A DNA stretch of 64,000 nucleotides, taken from Dactylonectria macrodidyma (Eukaryota; Ascomycota; Sordariomycetes; Hypocreales; Nectriaceae). The position numbers and the translations under genes are program-made. The stretch lies in the NCBI GenBank assembly GCA_020744425.1, contig JAGMUV010000001.1:1-64000 (forward strand), in the 5' to 3' direction. A model generated the notes under the pieces. The model ran no database searches and had not been told where the DNA came from. It saw only the letters and a program-made list of their open reading frames with translations. How positions within the stretch are numbered: the stretch's first letter is position 1; every line of letters begins with the position of its first letter. Below, one piece after another: positions 1-12,708 of this stretch.

Positions 1-199
1 TTTGATACTGCTAGCGCTATAAATATATATAATCTAAGAAAATTCTTAGAAATAATACATTTTATAAATAAGCTAGGTTAAAAATCTTATTTATTTTAGG
101 CTTAATTTGAATTTTTAAGAATTATTTTAAAACTGCAGTTTAAAGTGGAAATCAGAATGTTATGCTTACTTGTTTGTTATATAAGCTTATTATATACGT
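1..199. mobile_element. MITE, one end only (cut by window start)
   Basis: The last ~200 bases of a MITE of the pogo-related family described at 27252. The interior matches that copy closely, for example the stretch around 'taaataagctaggttaaaaa'. It ends in 'cttattatatacgt', the family terminus, followed by TA (200-201), the expected target duplication. The other end lies outside the window. Confidence 0.7.
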
Positions 200-201
200 T
201 A

Positions 202-2249
202 TTAAAAGTATATAATTTACTTTTTTTATAAGATTAATTTAATATATTACTAACTTTCTCTTTTATTTTAAAAAGTAAATATTATATTACTTTATTCTAT
301 AAATATATTATCTTATATAATACTTAATTAATAGTTTACTTATTAATTCTAAGTATATTACTAGCTAATTATTATATAGTTTAATTACTTTTAATACTAT
401 TATTCTAAGTATTAATATATTATTATTAATAAAGAGTAACTAAGTTAATTACTTTAGAATAGTAATATATTAAATACTATTCTTTAAAGTTAAATAAAAG
501 CTATAAATATTAAGCCTTAAGATAATTAAGAAGTAAAACCAGACTTAAAGAATATTAAACCTAAATAAATATATAAATATATATATCTCCTTTAATAAGC
601 TAAGTTTTAAGCTTTATAATAAGCTTAAAAATTCTATATAAAATTCTATTTAAATATATTAAAACACAGTATTAATAGCACTATTCACACTATATAACTA
701 ATAATAGCTAGTCGGCCTAATATTAGTCCGTGCTTTAAAATCAAGCAATTTTGCTTTATAATTAAAGCTTTCAATTCCTCTGTAATTTGAAATTAAAATA
801 CCTCGGCATTTCCTTGACATATAATTGCAAAAATAATACCACTAAATAGCTGAATTTTTGGGCTTCTTAATAGTATACTTTCTGTCTTAGTAATTACATA
901 TTTGCTAGGCCAATTTGTCTATAAAAGAAGGACTACCTCTAGGGCTTATTTCTTTATACAATAAAATAATACATTATTAGAATAGACTATAATAAACTAT
1001 CTTTTAATAAGACACTCTTATCTTTATATACTCTCTACTTTATTATTCTTTATAAGAATATCCTTATATAAGTTATTAGATTATACTTTTACTACTTAAT
1101 AACCTTTAATAAAGAATAAAGTTATAATACTAGATCTTTTAACTAAAGATATAAAGCTTAATACTCTTTAAGCTATTCTTATTAAAAGATTAAAAGATAG
1201 TTTTAAACTTCTTTTAAACTCTTAGATTTAAGTATAATATAAGCTAGAGCTCTTAAATATATATTATATACTTATTAATAAGTTTAATTACTTTTATATA
1301 TTACTCTTTTTAGCCTTTCTTTACTTCTTTTTTAATAATAAAATAGACTTTATTAAGCCTTAATTATACTCTATTAATTATAAGGATTATATTAAGTATA
1401 TAATATATTAATATAATAAGCATTTTATATATTACTTTACTTTTTACTTTATTAATTTTAATACTTTAATATAATTATAAGTATATATAAGGTTTAAATT
1501 CTTTATAAAGTAATATAATAATATATATAAGCTATTTATATAAAAATAGCTTATTATAATTCTTAAATAAAATAAAGACTTTAAAATATAAGTATTAATT
1601 AATTTAATTATAAGATATATAGTATTTATTTATAATATATATCCTTTTTAAAATAAAAAGAAATAAGAACTTAAAATATATAATTATAATTTTAACTATT
1701 TTAAAGTATTTATTATATTTAGCTTAGTAAATTTATATTAATAAAGCCTTTATTAATATATACTTTAATATAAAAACTAATTAATTATAACTAAGTTAAA
1801 GAGAATAGTTTTATTATATTATTTATTATAATAAAACTTTTATATTATTACTTTTTATTTTTATTATTAATACACTTTATTTTAAAATATTATTTTAAAT
1901 AAAAAGTTTAATATTATAAATTACTAAGATTAATATAAATAGTAAAGCTATAATAGCTTATATAATTATAGTTTATATTAAATAAATAATTCCTTTAGAA
2001 TTAATATAAAGAATAAAGTAGCTTATAATATATTTATATATATATAAGGATTTTATATTATTACTATTAATCTTAAGCTAAGTAAGAGTATACTTTAAAA
2101 TAAGCATAATTCTCTAAGTATAAATCCTCTAAGTATAGAAATAATATTCTTATAATTCTTATAAATTATTAATTATTACTAGTATTATAAGTATAATACT
2201 ATATACTATATATATATAAAGAAGAGAACTAGGAATTTAATAAAGAATA
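202..2249. other. RIP-degraded AT-rich DNA, no recognisable gene
   Basis: About 2 kb of very A+T-rich sequence with stops in all frames and almost no CpG. I recognise no transposon domain in it. One patch (about 700-930) is visibly less mutated and keeps CpG and CpA dinucleotides, for example 'gctagtcggcctaatatt'. It may be a fragment of younger or single-copy sequence. No gene is supported. Confidence 0.6.
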
Positions 2250-3600
2250 ATGTATATATTACTTATATATTATATCTAATTATATATCGCACTTTTCCTT
2301 TTTATATCTAACTTTTCACTTTATTAAGTAAATCTCAATTATTAAACATATTATAATTAAATACTAAAGTAAAAACCCTTCTTACTCTTTAAGCCTTTTA
2401 AAATAACCTAAAATTAAGTATTTAACATACTATAAGTATATATAAAGTCAATAAGCATAAGCTATATTACTAATAGAAGAGCATTTAATCTTAATACAAT
2501 TAAATCAACTTATTATATTAGCTATCTAATCTAAAGGAATAAATTATTATTTAGTTTATTCTTAATCTAAATTTATAAGGATTTCCTCTATAACTATATA
2601 GTATTAAAGAAATAGTTAATTAACTACTTACTAATTATAATATATTACTTATTAATAAGTATTAGACTTCTAACTTTATTAAGTAATAATTAGACTTTAA
2701 AATATATTTTTTTTATAAATATAATTATTAAAGGGCTAAATATAAAGATCTAATTATTATTTATAATTAATTTAAGCTTATAAAGAATATAATTATAAAA
2801 TATAATATTACTTTTATTAATATTTATAACTTTAATAAGACTAGCTTTATAATAAGTATTATTATAAGTAGAATAGTTATTATAAGTATAAAAAGGTATA
2901 AAAAGGTAAAATTAGTATAGTTTAAAAACTGAGAATAGGTTATAACTATTTAAGCAATTAATACTAAAGGCTAAGCAATTGCGCTATTTATTATAGTTAT
3001 AAGCTAATATTACCTTACTAGCTAGTATTAAAAAAGCAACCTCTTAAGAGATTAGACTATTATAATAACTTAAAATAAATAGACTAATAATAAGATAGGT
3101 CTTAAGTAGCTTAAGCGCTTTAATTAGTATACTAAAGCCTGATTAACTAATTACTATTATCTTTTTATCTTTAATAAGTATAATAATTATTACTTAGTTA
3201 ACTTTAAAAAATATTATAAAGATAACTACATTATTATACTATAAATATTACTTTATTTATCTTATTTACTCTAGTCTCTTAATATTAAGTGCTTTAAGCT
3301 ACTTAAAAAAGCATATAATTAAGAAATTAAATAATTAATTAAGTATTTAATAACTTATATTTTTAAAACTGAGTTCTTTCTAGCCTTTTATACTATATAT
3401 AAAGCTACTATAATAAAGAGTAATATTAAAGGAGGTTTTTAAAAGGCTAGACTTATTCTTTTAAACTTAGAAAATATTATATTAAAGCTTAATATATAGC
3501 TATAGACTCTAATACTAGCTACAAAAGAGGTCAGCCTTCTTAACCCTTAGGTCTTAAAGACTCTAAAGATAGTACTTAAGGCCAGTTTATAGTCTGAATA
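2250..3600 (+). mobile_element. Fot1/pogo-type DNA transposon, copy 1, 3' truncated and RIPed
   Basis: A decayed DDE transposase gene of the Fot1/pogo family. It starts after a TA dinucleotide (2248-2249) and aligns over its length with the complete copies at 7625 and 12709. With RIP stops ignored, the plus-strand translation contains the family blocks: a motif like 'MRFFYKYNY', the first catalytic block 'IYNFNKT' (an N where the catalytic D should be, explained by G-to-A mutation), a block resembling 'GLKWLKYLNQYI', and 'LPYLSYLLQPF'-like text. Homology to the other copies stops abruptly at about 3600, where hAT-like sequence begins, so the 3' end and its TIR are lost. No functional protein is possible. 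Confidence 0.8.
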
Positions 3601-4700
3601 TAAAGTGCTCTAATGTGACTAATTAATGCTATATATAAGTTATATTCTTTTTAGCTTATAGTAACTCTTAAATCTTCTATCTTAAAGATCTATATTCTCT
3701 TTAATCTCTAGATATCGCTCTATTACTATAGAATACTCACTATCTTTATAAGATAAGTTAATTAGGACTATTAGTTATAAAGAGCACTTCTAGCAATACT
3801 AGAATGTTACTATAATTATAGTAATAAAACCCAGGCATTTCTAATTATTAATATACTAGCAAAGTATAGTATTGCTTCTAAAGTGAGCTACTATATAAGG
3901 AATAATACTACTTTAAATAATACCTGCTTATCTTATTTCTTATAATAGTTATAAGAAGACTATAAACTATAATAGCTCTTCTCTTATCTTTAGATTAGGA
4001 TTAATTAGTTATGAATTAACATTTAATCCCTCTAAGTGCTATATTCACTACATTGCCCATATTATTAACCTATCCCTTTAAGCATTTCTTCTCACGTCTT
4101 TAAAAGAGGCACTAATTGCTGCTCTTAATACTACTAATAATACCTTAAACAATCAGTTATTTACACAGTTCTATAATACTTTATATAACGCTAGACAGAT
4201 AATAAGAACAGATAAGGCCAATTAAAAAAGAAGAGCTTTATAAAGAGGCAATTATATACTTAAGAACTTTACTAAATAGTAATATATCACGCCCTTACAG
4301 AAAGTACATAATATTACAGTCTGAATATATAAATTTACACTTCATTCAGCTATATAAGACAATGAAATAAAACTCTAACTAGGTATAGATAATACTATAC
4401 GCTAGAATTTATAGTATTGATTATTAGATAATTTTCTACAGTATTAATCCTATATAAAACAGTTCCTAATTAACTATAATAAAGAACTTTAAGACAATAT
4501 CTTACTAGCTTTAGAGTAGGAGTTTATTAAACGGATGCATTGTTTCTTACAGTTATTTGCCTTAGTTATATTATTAGCTAAAGGAGCGCGATCTACACTC
4601 TCTTAATCACTCTTAATAATAAATGTTTTATTATAATAATATAAGAAGTATAAGATTAGTAGTGATGTTTTTTCTTTTATTTAATTAATTAGTTAACTAA
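3601..4700 (+). pseudogene. hAT-superfamily transposase remnant, RIPed
   Basis: The plus strand around 3990-4660 can be read as the middle of a fungal hAT transposase. One block resembles 'YIHYIAHIINLSL', the conserved C-x-x-H-x-x-N-L region of hAT proteins, with cysteine codons mutated to tyrosine. It is followed by 'SLKEALIAALNTTNNT' and later 'ITPLQKVHNI', the usual W-N-S-T-Y-region spacing. The reading continues through a block like 'LALEWEFIKRMHCFL'. Codons are less damaged here than in the flanking pogo copy. The N-terminal part is missing at the junction with that copy near 3600, and I could not place the C-terminal dimerisation region. Superfamily assignment is fairly secure; limits and TIRs were not identified. 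Confidence 0.65.
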
Positions 4701-5304
4701 TTGTCTTATTTAGGAGCTTTATAGTTTAAAAGAAAACTATAATTAATCCTTATATAGTATACTGTATTAATATAGGCTGGTTTATACTTAATTCAGCTAA
4801 AGGCTGACTCTATATTAATCTATAAGTTTTTTTAAATAATGAGGGTTTAGTATAAATAGAGATAAATAAGTTTTTTAGAATCTGATTAGTTTAAATTTTA
4901 TATTATTAGTTATTAAAAAAGGCTGGATTAGTTAATAGCTTTAGAAAAAGTGAGTATCTGTCTATCTATTATTACTTCTTTATTTACTTTTTTATTTACT
5001 ATTACTAAATTTACTTAGTAATCTATTTATTTACTTAGTTAAGTAACCTTTCTTCTATTATTAATCTTAATATACTATATAACTAAAAATGGATTCTAAT
5101 TTTAAGAGTAATATAAGCCTTAAATTTAATTTTAAAGTCTATTACTCATCTTATAATTAAATAAAACTAATAAGTGACTTTATTAATAAGAAGAAATCTA
5201 TTAATTAAACTATAACCTACTTAGAATACTAAGACTAGTATAATTCTAAAGTGACTAATATTATTAGTATAGTCTATATGCTTTTCTAACTTAATTAAGT
5301 ATTG
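4701..5304. other. AT-rich RIPed interval, unassigned
   Basis: Probably transposon-derived. A short readable plus-strand patch near 4770-4870 may belong to the 3' part of the hAT relic or to another element. I see no gene, TIR or LTR with confidence. Confidence 0.5.
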
Positions 5305-5637
5305 TGTTAGAGCTGAGAGCCCCGGGGCCCGGGACCTGGTCAGTTACGTTACCTATAGCTAGCTATAAGAGGCAGCAGATTTCCCAGACTTAGATAGAAA
5401 GATAATGCTTCTTCCTTCTTTTACTTGATTTTTCCTGATTTTCCTAGCCTTGATTTTCCTATTTTATTTTACTTAATTAACTGATATCCTTCTTCCTTTT
5501 CTAGCTAGCTGCTTAGCTGATGATTTTATCTGCATTTTTAACTATTTTTCCTAGGCCTTCTCTTACTATCCTTCGCCTACCTTTCAGGCCCAGCTCGCTG
5601 TCACTTCAGGTAGTTATTTGTCCCCCTGCTTAATACA
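5305..5637. mobile_element. Solo LTR (unassigned family), largely un-RIPed
   Basis: A 333-base segment of normal composition in the middle of RIPed DNA. It starts 'tgttagagctgagagccccg', contains a GC-rich stretch including cccgggacc, and ends '...gcttaataca'. The TG...CA ends and the sharp composition change suggest an LTR. I did not find a matching second copy or convincing 5-bp target duplications, so solo LTR is an inference. Its polypyrimidine-rich middle (about 5395-5580) is also LTR-like. Confidence 0.5.
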
Positions 5638-7624
5638 CTAGTTAGAAATATATTTTATTAAGTATTTTAAGACTATATTAACTGTCTTATTTTTAGAAAT
5701 CTAGGCTTAGATATGCTTTTTAATAGAGTTAATATTAGATAACTCTCTCTTAAAGGCGAACTTAATAAAGAGAGGGAGATTACTATAGTTAAAGGCTAGG
5801 TATAAGTAAATCCAAATAGTAAAGTGCTTTTCAAACTATAGAACTATTAGATTAAATAGCCTTAAGTGAAGGAGAATACTTACTAATATAAAGTAAGCCT
5901 CCTTTTATTCCTTTTTAATTAATAAAGTCTTATAATAGCTATTCTAAGTTAAATTAATATAAAGAGAGAATTTATTACTTTTTAATTAACTAATTATATA
6001 AATATATATATTAAGAAGGGCTTTTTAGTAGACTTTAGTAATATTAGAAAAGTAAAAATTAGAAGAAGCTATTATTAATAAGTTAATTAAGTAATATTAA
6101 TAAAGTATAAAAAAAAATAAAAAGGAGGGAAAGGAAAGAGAGAAAATAAAGTATTTTAAAGTAAAGGAAATATATATACTAAGATTAATGCGTGTTAGAT
6201 GAATTACAGCTAGTAGGGAAAATAAATAACTTTTTATAGCCTAAGACTTTAAAAGCTATTTCTCTCTCTTCTCTTTCTCTTTAGTATAACTCAACCTTTC
6301 GCAATAGCTACTATTCTTAAAACTCATTACCCTTTTACTATAACTGTTTAGCGCATTCACTTAATTAAACGCCGCTCTTTAACTAGCCTGAACAACGCTC
6401 TTAGAAACCCCCCTTTTTTCTTCTTAAATAAGCTTTCACCTCTAACCTCTCTCTACTGCTTACTATAAGAACCTTATTACTATAACCTTCTGCTTTCTAA
6501 TCTCTTTACTTCTTTAAACCAGTTACTTACCTTCATTTCTACTTGCTTTATTAATACTTATAAGCCTGTATTACTTAGTCTTAAAAAACCTATTCTTAAA
6601 ACCTTATTACTAACTATAGTAAAAACTCCCTCTCTTTAACTATAACTCTCTATTCTCTTTATCTTACTATTATTATAATATTAGGTTATTAAATAACTTT
6701 ATAATTTATTTAATTAAATAATTTACTATTAAATAACCTCCTTTTAACTTAGCCTTCTTTAAAATAAATCCTCTATTCTTCTTTTTACTTAGTGCTTTTA
6801 TTATAAGCAGTCCTATTAATAATAAATAAACTTACTTTTTATTAAAGGCCTATTTTACTTAAAGTAAGGAAATTGCTATTATTAATTATAAAAAAGGATT
6901 ATTTTATTATACTTTAAAAGCATTCTTATTTAAATAATTAAAGGAGATTATAATTAATTAACTAGCCTTATTATACTTTTATTTAAAATAGTCTAAGTTT
7001 AGTAAAGAAAGGATAATTAATATATATAGTAATTATAAAGACTTTAAGTTTATAAAGGCTATATTAATATAACCTTTATATAAAGATAATATAATACTCT
7101 TTAAAGTATTTTAAAAGGAATATATACTTTACTTTTAGGACTTTTATAAAAAGCTATAAGATAATGCTTAGGTTAATAAAGAAGGATTTAAAAACTTCTT
7201 AATTATAATTATATATAGACTAAAGGATATTATTATAGTATTTTTAATCCTGCTTTTAAATAGTATTCTTATAATTATAATAAATCTACTTGAGAAGATA
7301 ATAAATCTAATTAATTAAATATATAAGTACTTACTTTTTAAAGACTTTATTATTAAATATATATTAAACTCTTATTATAACTCTAGTTATTATATTATTA
7401 AATAGGATATTTTTAACTAGCATTTTATAATTAGTTTAATTAATTATAAGGACTTTTATTAAGTATTATATATTTTTAATTAATACTTTAATTAAGTCTT
7501 TTATTATAATACTTTAAAAAGCTATACTTTATTTAATTATTAAAAAGTATTTACTTATATTTAGTACTTAGTCTTAATTAAAATAGGCTATTCTTATAAT
7601 TTTAATATATTCTATACTCTTATA
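5638..7624 (+). pseudogene. RIPed element interior with a decayed plus-strand reading frame
   Basis: An A+T-rich stretch interrupted at its right end by the pogo element at 7625. From about 6850 to 7620 one plus-strand frame reads through with only RIP-type stops (TAA/TAG where CAA/CAG or TGG would be) and gives lysine-, phenylalanine- and tyrosine-rich text containing blocks such as 'FLIIIIYRLKDIIIV' and 'YKDFYQVLYIFNQYFN'. It reads like a gag-type or other transposon protein, but I cannot assign it. The frame seems to resume after the pogo insertion for about 150 bases. No functional gene is possible. Confidence 0.35.
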
Positions 7625-9481
7625 ACATACTCTACTAATAAGTGCAATAAACCAGTAAGTATAATAAAAATCCCTTAAACTCTTATCTTTTCATCTAATT
7701 ATCTATTTCTTAACTACTCACTATATTATAGTTTAATAATAAGGCAAATATTCTTCTTACTCTTCAAGCCTTTTAAAATGATCTAAAATTAAGTCTTTAA
7801 CGCACTACAAGCATCTACTAAGTCCATTATTAAATCTTATATTACTAACAGAAGGGCATTCTTTCTTAATGCAATACTATCCTTAAATTACATAAATTAT
7901 CTAATCTAGAGGAATAGATTATTATTCAGTTCATTCTTAACTTAGATTTATGAGGGTTTCCTTTATAACTTTATAGTATTAAAGAAATGGCTAACTAGCT
8001 ACTTACTAACTGTAATACATTACTTATTAGAAAGAACTGGGCTACTAAGTTCATTAAGTAATACTAAGAGCTTAAGATGCGTTTTTTTTATAAATATAAC
8101 TATTAAAAAGCTAAATATAAAGATCTAATTATTATTTATAACTAGTTTAGACTTATAGAGAATATAATTATAAAATATAGTATTAACTTAGTTAATATTT
8201 ATAACTTTAATAAGACTGGCTTTATAATAGGCATAATTATAAATAGAATAGTTATTATAAATATAAATAAGTATAGAAACCTGAAATCAGTATAGCTTAG
8301 AAACTGGGAATGGGTTATAGTTATCTAAGCAATTAATATAAAAGGCTAAGCGATCTAGCTGTTTATTATAGTTATAGGCTAATATCACCTTACTAACTAA
8401 TACTAGAAAAGTAATCTCTTAAGCAATTAAGCTATTATAATAACTTTAAATAGCTAGACTAATAATAAAATAGGTCTTAAGTAGTTTAAGTACTTTAATT
8501 AGTATATAAAGAATTAATTAACTAGTTACTATTATCTTCTAATCCTTAATAAGTATAAAAGTTATTATTCTATTAACTTTAAGAAATATTATAAAGAGAA
8601 TAATATTATTATACTTTATATACTACTTTATTTATCTTACTTACTCTAGCCTCTTAATATTAAGTGCTTTAAGCTACTTAAGAAAGCCTATAGTTAAGAA
8701 ATTAAACAGTTAATTAAATACTCTATAATCTATATTTTAAAGACTGAGTTCTTTCTAGCCTTTTATACTGCTTATAAAGCTACTATAATAAAGAGGAATA
8801 TTATAGAGGGCTTTTAAAGAGCTAGACTTATTCTTATAGATATAGAAAATGTTATATTAAAGCTTAATATATAACTATAGACTCTAATACTGATTGAGGA
8901 GGAGGCTAGCCTTTCTAACCCTTAGGTCTTAAAGACGCTAAAGACTGTACTTAAGGCCAGCTCTTAGTCTAAATACTTTAAAAGATGAATTAAAAAGCAT
9001 TAGAGCAGCTCTTTAGTATTAATTCTTAAGGCTATTATATCACTTTTTAAAACAATAAAGAGAATAATGCATAAAGTAGTATTATTAAGGTCTGAGGTCT
9101 AGATCCTTTAATAAGCAAATAAGACTCTTAATAAGTAATAGAGAGTTAAAAAAACATAGTTAAGGAATAGAAGGAAGATAACTCTAAATAAAGGAAGGGA
9201 TAATTAATCAGAAGGACATTAATATATAGTTAGTAGCTAAATTGTTAAGAAATAGTAGTTGTAGAGGGTTGGCACGATTAAAGAAAAGGCGCTATAGAAC
9301 TTATAGAAAGACTGGTTATAATGTAAGGACCTGTTAGGTTATTATTAAGACATCTAGAGAAGAGGATAGTTATTAATTTTATTAATTTAACACTTTATTA
9401 TATTTTTATTTAATATTCTATATTAAAGGTTAGGAATTTTATTATACTTACTAGTTTATTATACTTATTAGTAAAGTATAT
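7625..9481 (+). mobile_element. Fot1/pogo-type DNA transposon, copy 2, full length, RIPed
   Basis: An 1857-bp element with TA target duplications at 7623-7624 and 9482-9483. The termini are inverted repeats of about 45 bp: the left begins 'acatactctactaataagtg', and the right ends 'tattagtaaagtatat'. The interior aligns throughout with copies 1 and 3 and encodes on the plus strand a decayed Fot1/pogo transposase: HTH-like N-terminus, DDE blocks, and a basic C-terminal tail with a Cys-rich end near 9330. The TIR inner sequence differs from copy 3, so it is another subfamily. It lies inside the RIPed element at 5638. Confidence 0.85.
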
Positions 9482-9483
9482 TA

Positions 9484-11379
9484 ACTAATTAATTAAGTAG
9501 TTTTAAATATAGATACTTAGTTATTTACTTTATATTTTTAAACTTATAAAGTATAATTAGAGTTATAAGACTTAGAGTCTATTTATATATAAATCTATCT
9601 TTAGTAATTCTAAGCACTAAGAAGTGATAAATAAAAGGAGAATATACCTTTTTATAAAGAGATTAGCTTATTAGTCTATTTAATTAATTATCTAAGCTAT
9701 TTAAAATCATTCTTTTTATTAATTAAGAGTAGATTAAGACTTAGTTTTTAATAGCTATTTATAATAAACTTAGGTTTAGAAATATTACTATTACTAAGTA
9801 TAAGTATAGTAAGATAGTATTCTTTATACTCTTCTCTTACTATTCTATTTATAATTAGCTATTTAAAAGACTTACTATTATTCTTACTAAACTAAGTAAC
9901 TATTAACTAATTTAATAAACTGACTTTCTTATTATTAAGAACTAGACTAAAGACTCTTAATAAATAATTATACTTACTAATACTATAATATTTAAAAAGT
10001 CTATTACTCTTTTTAAACTAAGCTAAATTATTAAAACCTTTAATCTATTTAAATCCTATATAATCTCTTTATGCATTTTTAATACTAAATAAAAACTTAT
10101 TAACTAATTAGTATAAGATCTAAAGCTAGTAATAACCTTAAAATCCTAATACTTTAAAACTCTTCTAATTCTACTATTTGCTTTTAAACTTAGCTTATGT
10201 ATTATAGATTTATTTAATTAGATAGTTTTACTTTATATAATCCTTACTTTAATAGTTAGTAATAACTATAATAACTTTAATAATATAAATAAAAAAGCTA
10301 TTAATAAAAAGTAAAAGAAGCCTAATAAGGATATTATTATAAAATAGGCTTTATTAAAGAAAAAGGCTAATAACTAAATTATTTATACTAATAATTATAC
10401 TAAAGCTATTCTTAACTAAGTACTTATAAATAGAATTAAAAGAGTTTATATTATTAAATTAATAGCTAAAGAAGCTATAAAAATTATAAAAAATAATAAT
10501 ATTAATACTCTTACTTATATTATAACTATATATATTACTAAGTCTCTTTATTTACTTCTAGCCTCTTATTAATAAATATATATAATTAATTAAATAAAAA
10601 GCTTTATTACTTTTATTTTAAATAGTCCAATTTTCCTATCTTAATAGAATACTATTATAAATACCTTAAAGTTAAAATTAGCTCCTCCTCCTCTTATTAA
10701 GCCTTTTTAAATTAATTATATTACTATATATAAATTAACTTATACTTTACTTTTAAGACTTATTTAAAGATTACTACTACTATCTGCTTTTATACTTATT
10801 AGACTTACTAATATATTTTAATTATTTAATTTACTAAGGGATATTACTTAATTAAATACTTCTTAGTCTTTTTCTATACTTTATAATTAATTTTACTAAG
10901 GAGTTCTTATTATAGCTGCTTCTATAACTTTACTTACTAACTTTAATATAACCTTAGTATTTAGATTCTTTTTAGACTCTTTTTTATAATTATTATAATC
11001 TTAAAAGAATAAATATAAGCTAGATTCTAATTAATTAATTATATTTAGATATTAGATTTATATATATTATCTTTTTTTTCTTATTATTTCTTTTATTTAC
11101 TAAGGCTCTTCTTTTTATTATTATTTATAATCTTTAAGCTTAGAAGGATAAAGTACTAATTATATAAAGAGGAATATATTAAGGCTAAGAGCTTATTAAT
11201 TAGAATAGCCTGAATATTTTAATTAATTAATTAATTTAAGTACTAGTCTTAATAAAGCTATTAATAAGAATAACTAGAGTTAGTTTAAAATAAAAAGTAG
11301 AAATAACTTAAATATAAATAGTAATTAATTATATTCTTATTTACTTTTATTTTTAAATTACTAAATTATTTTTTAATAT
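9484..11379 (-). mobile_element. Interior of an unclassified LTR element, minus strand, RIPed
   Basis: AT-rich sequence adjoining the LTR at 11380-11575. About 840 bases next to the LTR (roughly 10540-11379) are the reverse complement of 50020-50926, which also follows an LTR of the same family, so this is the internal 5' region of an LTR element read on the minus strand. Its product is not recognisable; the frame is broken by RIP stops. The left part of the interval (9484-10500) has no assignable domain. The limits at the left are unclear. Confidence 0.5.
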
Positions 11380-11575
11380 TATTATAATAAGATTTATTTA
11401 ATTAATTAGAATATTTAATTTATTTTCTAGTTAGTTACTTAATTATAGCTCTAGCCTTCCTTTTATTTATTTTATTTTATAAGTCTTATCTATCCTTACT
11501 TTATTATACATCCTGCTTACCTTATAGCATCTATTACTTTAAGTAATAGTATCCTTCTTATTCTCTTACTTAACA
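11380..11575 (-). repeat. LTR of the unclassified element, minus orientation
   Basis: The reverse complement starts 'tgttaagtaagagaataag' and continues for about 195 bases to a point near 'ttataataata'. It is nearly colinear with 49822-50020 on the plus strand, which supports an LTR family with two copies in opposite orientation. The right edge abuts the 3' flank of Gypsy copy A. The left edge is approximate. Confidence 0.6.
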
Positions 11576-11745
11576 CACTAGTTTACTTTTAGTTTTAAAA
11601 GCGACTTTAATAATATTAAGTCTTTAATTAAAGCTAGTATTATTAATAAAAGTTCTTTAGTAAGCACTATATATAAGTAAGGTTTTTAATAAGTTCTTAT
11701 TAATTACTATTTTTAAAGTAGTTTTTTTATTTAATAAAGTACTTA

Positions 11746-12186
11746 ACATACTTAATAAGTGAGTGAGCTAAATAAGCGAGTAAGCTATAAATACTATATA
11801 CTAAAAAGAGCTAAACCTTAAATTTTTAAAACTAGCTATCTAATTATTAAAAATAAAATAAAATATTTTTAATTATTTAATTAAAAAGAAAACTATATAA
11901 TATTTTTTTTAAATTTTTAAAAAAATTCCTTTATATAGAAATAACTAGGTATATAGTGCGAATAAGCATTTTTAATATAGCTTATTAAGTAATTTTTAAA
12001 AAAGATTTAAGAGAATTTATGTTTATTTTTTAATATATAATAGAACTATTTCTAAAATATTAGCTATTTTACTCTTAGTTTCAATTTTAGAGAATATTTT
12101 AAAGATATTTTTATTTAAAGTGTAAATACTAGGAAATTTTAAAGTGGCTCACTCGCTTGTTTAGCTTACTCACTTATTAAATACGT
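11746..12186. mobile_element. MITE, 441 bp, nested in Gypsy copy A
   Basis: TA duplications at 11744-11745 and 12187-12188. The TIRs begin 'acatacttaataagtgagtg' and end 'cacttattaaatacgt'. The empty site is visible in Gypsy copies B (TA at 17784) and C (TA at 59747), which proves the limits. It has no coding capacity. The same 441-bp element lies in inverted orientation at 26008-26448. Confidence 0.85.
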
Positions 12187-12708
12187 TAGTCTTATTATTA
12201 ACTTATTATATATTAATAATTTCTTTAATTTTATATTCTTTTAGTCTTTTAATCTTAGTCTTATATTTATTATTATACTTAGTATAAATTATCTCTTTTA
12301 TAGTCTTAAAGAGTAAGATATAGAAGACTAAGTAAAGTCTGACTTTTAATAATAAGTCTAATTAATAATTATTTTTTAAGATTTTTTTAATAATTTTATA
12401 AGGTTTAATATATTTATAGTCTAGTTTTTTATTTTCTTATTTTATTTTAATATTTTTTATAATAAAGTATATTATATTTTCTTTTTAAAAGGATAGTCCT
12501 TTTATTTATTTTTTATTATAGTACTTTTTTATTTAATTTCTAATAAATTTAAGTTTAAGTCTTATTTTTTTATATAAATTTTTTAATTTTTCTAATATAA
12601 GAATAGCTTTAAGAATAATTAATTTATTATAACTTACTTTATAAATATTAAAAGTAAATTTAAAATTAGTATATATTAAAATAAGTTTTATACTTTTATA
12701 AATAACTA

